This document shows positions 6,438-13,078 of a stretch of 13,140 nucleotides of DNA, in pieces. The notes under the pieces are model-generated. The model saw nothing but the letters and a program-made list of their open reading frames with translations. It made no database searches and was not told the origin of the DNA. A program made the translations under genes and the position numbers. The stretch is from positions 1 to 13,140 of the forward strand of contig DAIDIS010000264.1 in the NCBI GenBank assembly GCA_027451785.1, in the 5' to 3' direction. This DNA is from Acidimicrobiales bacterium. GTDB taxonomy: Bacteria; Actinomycetota; Acidimicrobiia; Acidimicrobiales; JAKAVM01. Position 1 is the first letter of the stretch; each line of letters starts with the position of its first letter.

Positions 6438-8168
6438 ATGGCCCCTATGACCACAGCCAGCCGACGCAAGGTGTATGTCCAGGGGCCAAAGGAAGGGATC
6501 CGAGTTCCTTTCACCGAGATATCGCTTGGTGTGTCGGAGACTGCGGGTGGCGAGGTTCAAAACGAACCTCTAAGGATCTACGACACTTCAGGTCCTGGCT
6601 CAGAGCCATCGCGAGGGCTCGCCCCGGCGCGCCTGGCTTGGATTGAGGAGCGTGGCGACACTGAAACCTACGAAGGCCGGGCACAGACACTGCGGGACGA
6701 CGGCCGGGCAAGTGAGCGCAAGGGCACTGCCGCAGAGGCATTCGAAGGGCGGTCCCACGCTGTCAGGCGAGCGTTGCCTGGAAAGTGTGTCACCCAGATG
6801 CACTACGCGAAAAATGGAATAGTGACTCCGGAAATGGAGTTTGCCGCATTGAGGGAGGGGATGCCCGCGGAGATGGTCAGGGAAGAGGTCGCACGTGGCC
6901 GTGCGATCATTCCGGCAAATGTGAACCATCCCGAGTCCGAGCCGATGATCATCGGCCGCAACTTCCTGGTCAAGGTCAACGCGAACATCGGCAATTCCGC
7001 GGTCACTTCATCGGTCTCCGAAGAGGTCGAGAAGCTTCAGTGGTCGACGAGATGGGGCGCAGACACCGTTATGGATCTCTCTACGGGCGCCAACATCCAC
7101 ACCACCCGGGAGTGGATTGTGCGAAACTCGCCGGTCCCGATCGGGACCGTTCCCATTTATCAGGCGCTGGAGAAGGTGGAGGGCATTGCTGCCGACCTTA
7201 ACTGGGAGGTCTACCGCGATACCTTGATCGAGCAGGCAGAGCAGGGCGTCGACTACTTCACCATCCATGCCGGGGTTCTCTTGAGGTACGTTCCGATGAC
7301 GGCAAAGCGGGTTACGGGGATCGTTTCCCGGGGTGGCTCGGTCATGGCGGCATGGTGCCTGGCTCACCACCAAGAGAACTTTCTCTATACAAACTTCGAG
7401 GAAATCTGCGAGATCATGGCCGCCTATGACGTTGCCTTTTCCTTGGGCGATGGGTTGAGGCCCGGCTCAATTGCGGATGCCAACGACGAAGCTCAGATGG
7501 CGGAACTATCGACTCTCGGTGAGCTAACGAAAATCGCTTGGGAGCATGACGTCCAGGTGATGATCGAAGGACCCGGACACGTCCCGCTCAACAAAATCAA
7601 GGAAAACGTGGACATCCAGATGGAAGTCTGCCATGAGGCCCCGTTTTACACCTTGGGGCCATTGACCGTAGATATCGCACCCGCGTATGACCACATAACT
7701 TCAGCAATCGGTGCCGCTGTCATTGGTATGCATGGAACTGCGATGCTTTGCTATGTCACGCCGAAGGAACACCTGGGCCTACCTGATAAGAACGACGTCA
7801 AGCAGGGAATGATCGCCTACAAGATTGCCGCTCACGCTGCGGACCTTGCCAAGGGGCACCCTGGGGCTCAGGCTTGGGACGACGCGCTGTCCAAGGCCCG
7901 CTTCGAGTTCCGCTGGGAAGACCAGTTCAATCTTTCGATCGACCCGGAGACCGCCCGCTCGTACCATGACGAGACATTGCCTGCGGACGCAGCCAAAACG
8001 GCGCATTTTTGCTCGATGTGCGGTCCGAAATTCTGCTCTATGAAAATCTCCCAGGAAGTTCGGGAGTATGCCGAGTCAGGTATGAAGGAGAAGGCCGAAG
8101 AGTTTGCCCAGATGGGTTCGACTGTCTACATCAAGCCGTCGGAGTTGACCAGGTCCGGGCGTATTTAG
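6438..8168 (+). CDS. thiC: Phosphomethylpyrimidine synthase ThiC
   Basis: A 576-residue protein of normal family length. ThiC is a radical-SAM enzyme converting aminoimidazole ribotide into hydroxymethylpyrimidine phosphate for thiamine synthesis. Family sequence is continuous: GIVTPEMEFAALREG, RAIIPANVNHPESEPMIIGRNFLVKVNANIGNSAVTSS, WGADTVMDLSTGANIHTTREWI, IEGPGHVPLNKIKENV and the C-terminal cluster motif CSMCGPKFC (Cys525, 528, 533, coded from 8010). The start may be ATG 6438 or ATG 6447 (MAPM); neither has a Shine-Dalgarno. The 69-base upstream gap contains none of the conserved TPP-riboswitch blocks. The stop TAG 8166-8168 is the first triplet of a tandem repeat. Confidence 0.97.
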   Translation: MAPMTTASRRKVYVQGPKEGIRVPFTEISLGVSETAGGEVQNEPLRIYDTSGPGSEPSRGLAPARLAWIEERGDTETYEGRAQTLRDDGRASERKGTAAEAFEGRSHAVRRALPGKCVTQMHYAKNGIVTPEMEFAALREGMPAEMVREEVARGRAIIPANVNHPESEPMIIGRNFLVKVNANIGNSAVTSSVSEEVEKLQWSTRWGADTVMDLSTGANIHTTREWIVRNSPVPIGTVPIYQALEKVEGIAADLNWEVYRDTLIEQAEQGVDYFTIHAGVLLRYVPMTAKRVTGIVSRGGSVMAAWCLAHHQENFLYTNFEEICEIMAAYDVAFSLGDGLRPGSIADANDEAQMAELSTLGELTKIAWEHDVQVMIEGPGHVPLNKIKENVDIQMEVCHEAPFYTLGPLTVDIAPAYDHITSAIGAAVIGMHGTAMLCYVTPKEHLGLPDKNDVKQGMIAYKIAAHAADLAKGHPGAQAWDDALSKARFEFRWEDQFNLSIDPETARSYHDETLPADAAKTAHFCSMCGPKFCSMKISQEVREYAESGMKEKAEEFAQMGSTVYIKPSELTRSGRI

Positions 8169-8302
8169 ACGCCACTCAAAGGCGGCTGGACGCCGCACAA
8201 AGGTGCGTTGGAGCCAAGCACCAAGTTAGCTGGACGCCGCACAAAGGTGCGGTGGAGCCAGCACCAAGTTTGCTAGACGCCGCACAAAGGTGCTGTGGAC
8301 CA
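8166..8302. repeat. Tandem hairpin repeat spanning two convergent gene ends
   Basis: Four units are visible: 8166-8186 (truncated and diverged), 8187-8230 (44 bases), 8231-8273 (43 bases) and 8274-8302 (truncated). The shared core is GACGCCGCACAAAGGTGC; the GCAC-AAAG-GTGC hairpin extends to CCGCAC/GTGCGG in the second full unit. The first unit supplies the TAG stop of thiC and the last encodes the C-terminal WSTAPLCGV and stop of the minus-strand transglycosylase gene. The full units resemble copies of that gene's 3' end. There are no T-runs. Confidence 0.8.
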
Positions 8303-8995
8303 CTGGCCCCATCCATATTGCTGCATCAGCATTGCGGCGCGCATGTCCTGTTCTGCGGGTGGAGCTTGAGCCGGATCTCCGGTACCCCCGACCAATTGCC
8401 ACGAAGACCAGGAGAACTGGTAGGCGCCCCGATAATTCGGGTTGGATGAATCGGAGTAGTTGTCGTTCGATTCGTAGTGACGGATGCAGGCGAGCACTGC
8501 GGCGACGGACGGCGGGGGAGCCAGATAGGAAACGGAGGAAGAACCCGAGCCGTCACTGGAGGATTGCGACGAATGTCGCTGCGATTCTGCAGCTTGGAGG
8601 TCCCTTTGACGCTGGGCCTGCTGCTGCGCTGCGTTGTAGGCTGCGGCCTGCTGCGCATAGGCCTTAACTTCGTTCAGAACAGCCGAGTCGGCGTCCGCCA
8701 AAGTGGCTGTGATATTCAGTACCGAATTGGCAACCGGTGACGTTGTTGTAGTGCTCTTGCTCGGGTTGCTCTGCGATGCCCGAGAGTGGTGGCTGTTGCT
8801 GGGTCCGTTTCCAGGCACACCAGGCAATGCCGCAACGAAGGCGGCATTTGAAATAGATCCGTGATGCATTGGGTGGGACACGGCTGCCAGGCTGGCTGGA
8901 GCCGAGGTCGACGAAATCGTCGCTGTATGTAAAAACAAAGCCGTCAGGGGTAGCACCGCTCCTGCGAGTGCGGCCCGGGCAGTTTGTGCGCGCAT
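8273..8995 (-). CDS. Rpf-like secreted transglycosylase (resuscitation-promoting-factor fold)
   Basis: A 240-residue secreted protein. ATG 8995 is preceded by AAGGAGG (9002-9008) with six bases of spacing, the strongest ribosome binding site in the window. The signal peptide is about residues 1-40 (basic n-region, ALAGAVLPLTALFL core). A Ser/Thr/Asn-rich linker follows, then an Ala/Gln-rich segment likely to be a coiled coil (about 100-140), then a Ser linker. The C-terminal domain (about 162-240) has ACIRHYESNDNY with catalytic Glu175, YRGAYQFSWSSWQ, GDPAQAPPAEQD and GWGQWST. Cys170 and Cys238 probably form the Rpf disulfide. Such enzymes cleave peptidoglycan during growth or resuscitation. 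The last nine codons lie in the repeat array and the gene converges on thiC. Confidence 0.9.
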   Translation of the reverse strand: MRAQTARAALAGAVLPLTALFLHTATISSTSAPASLAAVSHPMHHGSISNAAFVAALPGVPGNGPSNSHHSRASQSNPSKSTTTTSPVANSVLNITATLADADSAVLNEVKAYAQQAAAYNAAQQQAQRQRDLQAAESQRHSSQSSSDGSGSSSVSYLAPPPSVAAVLACIRHYESNDNYSDSSNPNYRGAYQFSWSSWQLVGGTGDPAQAPPAEQDMRAAMLMQQYGWGQWSTAPLCGV

Positions 8996-9353
8996 TTAGC
9001 GCCTCCTTCTCTATGCGCCCGGCTAGGGCTTTGAAGAGGTGTGGCCAGGAATGCGGGTAAACCGTCGTGATTTGAGACAACTGTTGCTACAAAATCGATC
9101 GGGACGTTCAACCGGCTTCGACAAGAACGGTAACCATCCCGTGCTTACGAGTCATATGCTCACAAGCCAAACGGCAAGCCCAAAATCAAGTGTCTTGGGG
9201 TTTGTCCTCCTTGTGGCCCAGGGTGCTGCTCCGGGCTCGTAGGTTGCTTTTGCAGTGCGTTGTTACTAAGACGGGGAAGTCTTTTCGACTTGGGCGAAAT
9301 TACTAACGAGTGATTCCGGAATCCAGGCGAGCGATACCAGAAACTGGAAAATG
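8996..9353. other. Gene-free 358-base region upstream of the Rpf-like gene
   Basis: No credible reading frame is seen on either strand. The minus-strand part next to 8995 is the leader of the Rpf-like gene. c-di-AMP (ydaO) riboswitches often lie before rpf genes in Actinobacteria, but I cannot recognise that consensus here. Small structures seen are a perfect 12-base palindrome at 9312-9323, a hairpin AAGTC-TTTTC-GACTT (9277-9291) and CCAG-AAA-CTGG (9337-9347) near the end of the downstream gene. No firm promoter could be assigned. Confidence 0.5.
9002..9008 (-). promoter_or_regulatory. Shine-Dalgarno of the Rpf-like gene
   Basis: On the minus strand this reads AAGGAGG, six bases before ATG 8995. 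It fixes the start codon and contrasts with the weak or absent sites of most other genes here, suggesting strong translation. Confidence 0.75.
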
Positions 9354-10286
9354 TTACCCGAGGGCTTCCTTGGCCGATGCGATAAATTCCCGAAGGAGGA
9401 CACTTCCCAAATTGGCCGAGAGCGACAAAAGCAATGTCGTCTCTATGCCCGGGAAGATGCTCTCTAGCTGGGAGATAACGAGGTTCAGGCCTTCAGCCCA
9501 CTCGGAACCGATTCTCAATTGAGGTGTTTGAGATTCATCGTGTTCGGCAAAAAATTCCCGCAAGACCAAATGCTGGGGCATCGGCCGATTGGCATTGTCT
9601 GTCCAGGCAGTAGGCTTTTTTTGGAGAATATGGCGGTCGGAGCCTTTTTGGACCGCATATTGCAGCGCTATGTGGTCGGGATAGCACCAAGAGTCAAGAT
9701 CATCCTCGACTGCAAACATCAGCCGGGTGTTCGGGCGAGGAAGGTTCGGTGCGCCATCAACCGAGAAAACCTGCCCGACATAGCTTGTCTTGGTGGGCTG
9801 TGGGCTCCACATTGAACCGATGATTGCCGCAGCGTCCTGGACGGCCGGTCGCCACGACGGACCCCTAACCTCCATCGCGAGATAAACATCGCGGCCCGAC
9901 AATCGAGACAGAGTGGACGCTTGCTTTGCAACAACAGAGGGATGCCTTGCCACGTGTGGAGACAAGCTCCCTGAATAACTGAACGAGCAACCAAGGGAAA
10001 TTGAGGTGGTTGCGTGCGCGATGGCTCCGAGAACGGAGAAGGGACCAGGGTTCAATCCAGAGTGATGTTCAATCACGAACACCGCCATTCCCATTTCCTC
10101 GGCCAGAATGCCGGCGTCTACGTATGCGATGGAATGTGGCATCTCTCCGAGGTTTGGCGTGGCGACATCATCGAGAACCGGCCGCCGGCTCGAAAGTGAA
10201 AGCCCGATCTTCAGTCTTCTGCCCGCATTTCCCTTTTGCGGAACCCCGGCACTGTTATCGCCGGGATTGTCTTGTCTATTTGCCAC
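9354..10286 (-). CDS. Luciferase-like (LLM class) flavin/F420-dependent oxidoreductase
   Basis: A 310-residue protein with a bacterial-luciferase-like TIM-barrel pattern: LKIGLSLSSR (strand 1, about residue 25), AGILAEEMGMAVFVIEHHSG (about 58-77), PFSVLGAIAHATTSISLGC (about 82-100), HPSVVAKQASTLSRLSGRDVYLAMEVRG (about 115-142). Members use FMN or F420; the actinobacterial setting and the FrhB-like gene nearby make F420 plausible but unproven. The C-terminal half is less family-like, so the substrate cannot be called. GTG 10286 is two codons after an in-frame TGA and is the most upstream start; no good Shine-Dalgarno is seen and the first 24 residues look like a flexible tail. It is divergent from cysH across 230 bases. 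Confidence 0.75.
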   Translation of the reverse strand: MANRQDNPGDNSAGVPQKGNAGRRLKIGLSLSSRRPVLDDVATPNLGEMPHSIAYVDAGILAEEMGMAVFVIEHHSGLNPGPFSVLGAIAHATTSISLGCSFSYSGSLSPHVARHPSVVAKQASTLSRLSGRDVYLAMEVRGPSWRPAVQDAAAIIGSMWSPQPTKTSYVGQVFSVDGAPNLPRPNTRLMFAVEDDLDSWCYPDHIALQYAVQKGSDRHILQKKPTAWTDNANRPMPQHLVLREFFAEHDESQTPQLRIGSEWAEGLNLVISQLESIFPGIETTLLLSLSANLGSVLLREFIASAKEALG

Positions 10287-10445
10287 AGCTCACGATATCC
10301 CCGAAGAGTCTCCGAAGGATTCTGCACTAAAAAGCCAATGCAGCACCCGATTCCAATGCCGGGGAGTCTTCGCCAAAATCGCAGGGAGCGTCGATTTAGC
10401 GTTCCGGCGAGAATTCTTCAAAGGTTGTGACCAATTCCCGACAAA

Positions 10446-10490
10446 GTTGACTAACAAGGTCAACAATTATAAAGTCGACTAAACAAGTCA
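10446..10490 (+). promoter_or_regulatory. Paired operator-like dyads over the cysH promoter
   Basis: Two related 15-mers, TGACTAACAAGGTCA (10448-10462) and CGACTAAACAAGTCA (10476-10490), start 28 bases apart. Each is itself a dyad; the first extends to GTTGAC-N7-GTCAAC (10446-10464). The first covers the -35 box and the second covers the predicted transcription start, the layout expected for repressor operators. The cognate regulator is not in the window. Confidence 0.55.
10447..10475 (+). promoter_or_regulatory. Predicted cysH promoter
   Basis: TTGACT (10447-10452), a 17-base spacer and TAAAGT (10470-10475) form the best sigma-70-type promoter in the window. The predicted start of transcription is about 10482, giving a 35-base leader to GTG 10517 or about 68 bases to ATG 10550. 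Confidence 0.6.
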
Positions 10491-10516
10491 TAAATCAAGC
10501 TGAGTGGAATTCGGCG

Positions 10517-11230
10517 GTGTCGGAACCGAGAGCGGAAGCAGGTGAGTCGATGACAATGATCTCGGAGATTGAAAGCGAGAGTACCGAGGGCACGATAGCG
10601 GAGGCGGCTACGCGCCTACAGGGTGCAAGCGCGCAAGAGATCCTTGCTTGTGGGTTGGAGCTCACCGGTGGCGACTTGGTCGTGACTTCATCGTTCAGCG
10701 ACTCGATTCTGGTTGACGTAGCCGTGAAGGTGGCCCCGGAGATTGAGGTCGTGTTCTTGGACACGGGTTCTAGCTTCCCGGAGACTCTCGCATATGTGGA
10801 AGCGCTCAGGAAGCGCTACAAACTGAACCTAAAGGTGGTGCGACCGAGTCCCGAAGCCATGAAATGGGCTTGCGGCACCGAGCGTTGCTGCGAACTGCGA
10901 AAGGTCGAGCCCCTCAGGAGTTTGCTGGCCGATCGGGCTGGATGGGCGACCGGGGTAAGAAGAGTTGAGACTCCCGAGAGGGCGGGATCGGAACCGGTGG
11001 AGCTGGACTCGAAGTTCTCCGTGGTGAAGGTTAACCCTTTGGTCTATTGGGATGACGACGAAGTCAATCGCTACGCCGAGGAGAACGAGCTGCTTTCGCA
11101 TCCGCTGTCGTCCAAGGGATATGTATCGATCGGATGCGCACCAGTGACCGTCCCGGTTCAAATCGGTCAGTCCCCGCGAGAAGGCCGGTGGCCCGGTTCC
11201 GAAAAGACCGAATGCGGGTTGCACATCTAA
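10517..11230 (+). CDS. cysH: APS-reductase-like CysH with one cluster cysteine replaced
   Basis: A 237-residue phosphoadenylyl/adenylyl-sulfate reductase family protein (assimilatory reduction to sulfite). Family features are TSSFSDSILVD (modified PP-loop, about 57-67), VVFLDTGSSFPET, TGVRRVETPERA, KVNPLVYWDDDEV, GRWPGS and the catalytic tail TECGLH with Cys233. The [4Fe-4S] APS-reductase signature is partly kept: Cys124-Cys125 (RCCELRKVEPL) and Cys207 (SIGCAPV) are present, but the position that should be the last ligand, residue 210, is Val (GTG 11144-11146). Flanking sequence is normal, so a frameshift is unlikely. The start is GTG 10517 or ATG 10550, the latter with AGGTGAG just upstream. 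The promoter has a paired dyad. No other sulfate-assimilation gene is adjacent. Confidence 0.9.
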   Translation: MSEPRAEAGESMTMISEIESESTEGTIAEAATRLQGASAQEILACGLELTGGDLVVTSSFSDSILVDVAVKVAPEIEVVFLDTGSSFPETLAYVEALRKRYKLNLKVVRPSPEAMKWACGTERCCELRKVEPLRSLLADRAGWATGVRRVETPERAGSEPVELDSKFSVVKVNPLVYWDDDEVNRYAEENELLSHPLSSKGYVSIGCAPVTVPVQIGQSPREGRWPGSEKTECGLHI

Positions 11231-11296
11231 ATCTTGGCGGCGGAGTGCAGTCCGTGTCTGCAACGGGCTAGAGTCTTGTTACGGACTCGTCATAGG

Positions 11297-11317
11297 ATCG
11301 TAACCTAAAGGTTCGAT
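11297..11317 (+). promoter_or_regulatory. Inverted repeat covering the ribosome binding site of the GT2 gene
   Basis: ATCG-(T)-AACC-TAAA-GGTT-CGAT is an eight-base-pair stem with one bulged T and a four-base loop. It contains AAAGG, the likely Shine-Dalgarno, and ends two bases before ATG 11320. It could be an RNA switch that hides the site or a DNA operator next to the -10-like TAGGAT (11293-11298). Confidence 0.5.
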
Positions 11318-11319
11318 TT

Positions 11320-12138
11320 ATGAACAGGTCCGATGCCGGACTTGGCCGAGCGGTCGGACAACAGAGCTTCCCCCTGGGAGGGGCATTGAAGAACTTGGTG
11401 GTCATCCCGACCTACAACGAAGCAGAGAACATCGACGCGATGTTGGACAGGCTTCTTGCGCTCCCCATTGACACTGAGATTTTGGTAGTCGACGACTCGT
11501 CCAGTGATGGGACCGACAAGATGGTTTTGGTGAAAGCTCAGGACTTTCCCGGTCGTGTTCACCTTCTCTCCCGTCCGGTAAAGGACGGCTTGGGAGCTGC
11601 TTATCTGGCAGGTTTTCACTGGGCGTTGGACAGCGGCGAGTACGAGTCGGTTGTCCAAATGGACGCGGATTTCTCTCACGACCCCGCGGATGTCCCTCGT
11701 CTGGTCGCCTACCTGGAGGATGCCGACTTGGTAATCGGCTCTCGCTACGTCCAAGGCGGAGGGGTAACGGACTGGTCCCTCGGACGTGAGGCCCTGTCCA
11801 AGTGGGGTAATGCCTACTCTCGTGCGGTCCTCGGCGTGAGGGTCCGGGACCTGACCGGGGGATTCAAGGCCTGGAGGACCTCACTCTTGTCGGATCTCAA
11901 CTGGGTTGCATGCAATGCCAATGGATATGGCTTTCAGATACAGACAACTGTGATTGCGCTCTCGCTGGGAGCGCGGGTCATGGAGATCCCCATAATTTTT
12001 CGAGATCGCCAATATGGTGCCTCGAAGATGCACGGCAAGATTGTGACTGAGGCTTTGGCGGGAGTTTGGAAGCTGAGGCGGGACTTCAAGATTCCGCAGG
12101 CGGACGCGGTGACATTGCGCGGAGAATCGCCCAGGTAA
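11320..12138 (+). CDS. Polyprenol monophosphomannose synthase (GT2)
   Basis: A 272-residue GT-A-fold glycosyltransferase like the catalytic domain of mycobacterial Ppm1 and eukaryotic DPM1, which makes polyprenyl-phosphate-mannose from GDP-mannose at the inner membrane face. Motifs are VVIPTYNEAENI (about 27-38), ILVVDDSSSDGT with Asp58 and Asp59, RPVKDGLGAAYLAGF, QMDADFSHDP with metal-binding Asp115 and Asp117, IGSRYVQGG, LTGGFKAWR, GYGFQIQTT and FRDRQYGASKM. No C-terminal membrane segments are present, as in the soluble DPM1 type. The product feeds lipoglycan synthesis or protein mannosylation. ATG 11320 has AAAGG eight bases upstream inside an inverted repeat. The first 22 residues precede the fold, so a shorter start is possible. 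Confidence 0.9.
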   Translation: MNRSDAGLGRAVGQQSFPLGGALKNLVVIPTYNEAENIDAMLDRLLALPIDTEILVVDDSSSDGTDKMVLVKAQDFPGRVHLLSRPVKDGLGAAYLAGFHWALDSGEYESVVQMDADFSHDPADVPRLVAYLEDADLVIGSRYVQGGGVTDWSLGREALSKWGNAYSRAVLGVRVRDLTGGFKAWRTSLLSDLNWVACNANGYGFQIQTTVIALSLGARVMEIPIIFRDRQYGASKMHGKIVTEALAGVWKLRRDFKIPQADAVTLRGESPR

Positions 12139-12149
12139 TCCCAGCTAGT

Positions 12150-12178
12150 TTGCCTCAAGGTGCATTTACCCTTATCCT
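12150..12178 (+). promoter_or_regulatory. Predicted rplM-rpsI promoter
   Basis: TTGCCT (12150-12155), a 17-base spacer and TATCCT (12173-12178) lie between the GT2 gene and rplM. The predicted start near 12185 gives a leader of about 45 bases before TTG 12230. Confidence 0.55.
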
Positions 12179-12229
12179 TGATCGGCTGAAGGCGGAACGA
12201 ACCAAGAGCATTAGGCCAGAGACGAGACA

Positions 12230-12685
12230 TTGCGAACCTTCTCCACGAAAATCAACGACATACAGCGAGAGTGGCACCTTGTGGACGCCGAGGACCTAGT
12301 CCTGGGAAGACTGTCCAGTGAGGTCGCGCGGCTCTTGAGGGGAAAACACAAGCCTTACTTCGCACCCAACTTGGATACAGGTGACCATGTAATCGTGGTG
12401 AACGCATCCAAGGTCGTCATGACGGCCGGTAAGGCGGAGAAGAAGATTGCGTATCGGCACAGTGGGTACCCGGGCGGCCTGAAGGCAGCTCGCTACTCCG
12501 ACGAACTGGCAAAGAAGCCGGAAGAGGTCGTACGCCGTTCGATCAAGGGAATGCTTCCGAGGGGACCACTTGGGAGCCAAATGCTCACCAAGCTCAAGGT
12601 CTACGCCGGGCCGGAGCACCCACATTCAGCACAATCGCCAAAGCCCCTGGAGTTGTCTGGGGCCAAGCGCAAGGTAGGAGAATAA
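12230..12685 (+). CDS. rplM: 50S ribosomal protein L13
   Basis: A 151-residue protein of normal L13 length (about 140-150). It matches along its whole length: REWHLVDAEDLVLGRLSSEVARLLRGKHKPYF, NLDTGDHVIVVNASKVVMTAGKAEKKIAYRHSGYPGGLK, RRSIKGMLPRGPLG and LKVYAGPEHPHSAQ. L13 is an early-assembly 23S rRNA-binding protein. The start is TTG 12230, giving MRTFSTKINDIQREWHLVD as in relatives; only a poor purine-rich stretch (GAGACGAG) precedes it. It is directly followed by rpsI: the stop TAA 12683-12685 abuts ATG 12686, and GGAG inside the last codons serves as the ribosome binding site of rpsI. Confidence 0.97.
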   Translation: MRTFSTKINDIQREWHLVDAEDLVLGRLSSEVARLLRGKHKPYFAPNLDTGDHVIVVNASKVVMTAGKAEKKIAYRHSGYPGGLKAARYSDELAKKPEEVVRRSIKGMLPRGPLGSQMLTKLKVYAGPEHPHSAQSPKPLELSGAKRKVGE

Positions 12686-13078
12686 ATGCCTAAGCCTTTG
12701 GTACAAGCAACCGGCAGGCGCAAGCAGGCTGTTGCAAGGGTCCGCGTGCGCGATGGCCAGGGGACAGTCACCATCAACAAGCGTCCGGTCGAGGAATACT
12801 TCCCTTCCGCCAGTCACCGCAACATCGCAACCGCGCCGCTTGCCATCGTGGCTGCCGCAGCGAACTTCGACGTAGATGCGACCATCGACGGTGGAGGGTT
12901 CTCGGGACAGGCCGGCGCTCTCTCACTCGGGATTGCTCGTGGTTTGGCAGAGATTGACCCCGAGGTCCGCGACGAGCTGAAGAAGGCCGGGCTCTTGCGC
13001 CGCGACCCACGCAAGAAGGAAAGCAAGAAGTACGGCTTGAAGAAAGCCCGTAAGGCTCCCCAGTACTCGAAGCGCTAG
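12686..13078 (+). CDS. rpsI: 30S ribosomal protein S9
   Basis: A 130-residue protein of normal S9 length. It has TGRRKQAVARVRVRDGQGTVTINKRPVEEYF near the start, DGGGFSGQAGALSLGIARGL in the middle and the basic tail LLRRDPRKKESKKYGLKKARKAPQYSKR, which reaches the ribosomal P site with the usual terminal KR. ATG 12686 follows the rplM stop without a gap, with GGAGAA just upstream, so the two are translationally coupled. Its stop TAG overlaps the glmM GTG by one base, extending the tight operon. Confidence 0.98.
   Translation: MPKPLVQATGRRKQAVARVRVRDGQGTVTINKRPVEEYFPSASHRNIATAPLAIVAAAANFDVDATIDGGGFSGQAGALSLGIARGLAEIDPEVRDELKKAGLLRRDPRKKESKKYGLKKARKAPQYSKR

Noticed and set aside
8166..8302. Possible CRISPR array
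   Set aside because: The units are adjacent with no unique spacers, they diverge from each other, and two units overlap coding ends. No cas genes are present.
9039..9242. 67-codon plus-strand open frame in the gap before the Rpf-like gene
   Set aside because: No ribosome binding site, no domain, and poor composition; it is best treated as non-coding leader.
11135..11146. Frameshift or single-base error explaining the missing CysH cysteine
   Set aside because: The frame and flanking motifs (GYVSIGCAP before, GRWPGSEKTECGLH after) are continuous, and three base changes would be needed to recover a Cys codon.
12185..12229. L13-type autoregulatory RNA leader before rplM
   Set aside because: The leader is only about 45 bases from the predicted start of transcription and I see no clear conserved stem.
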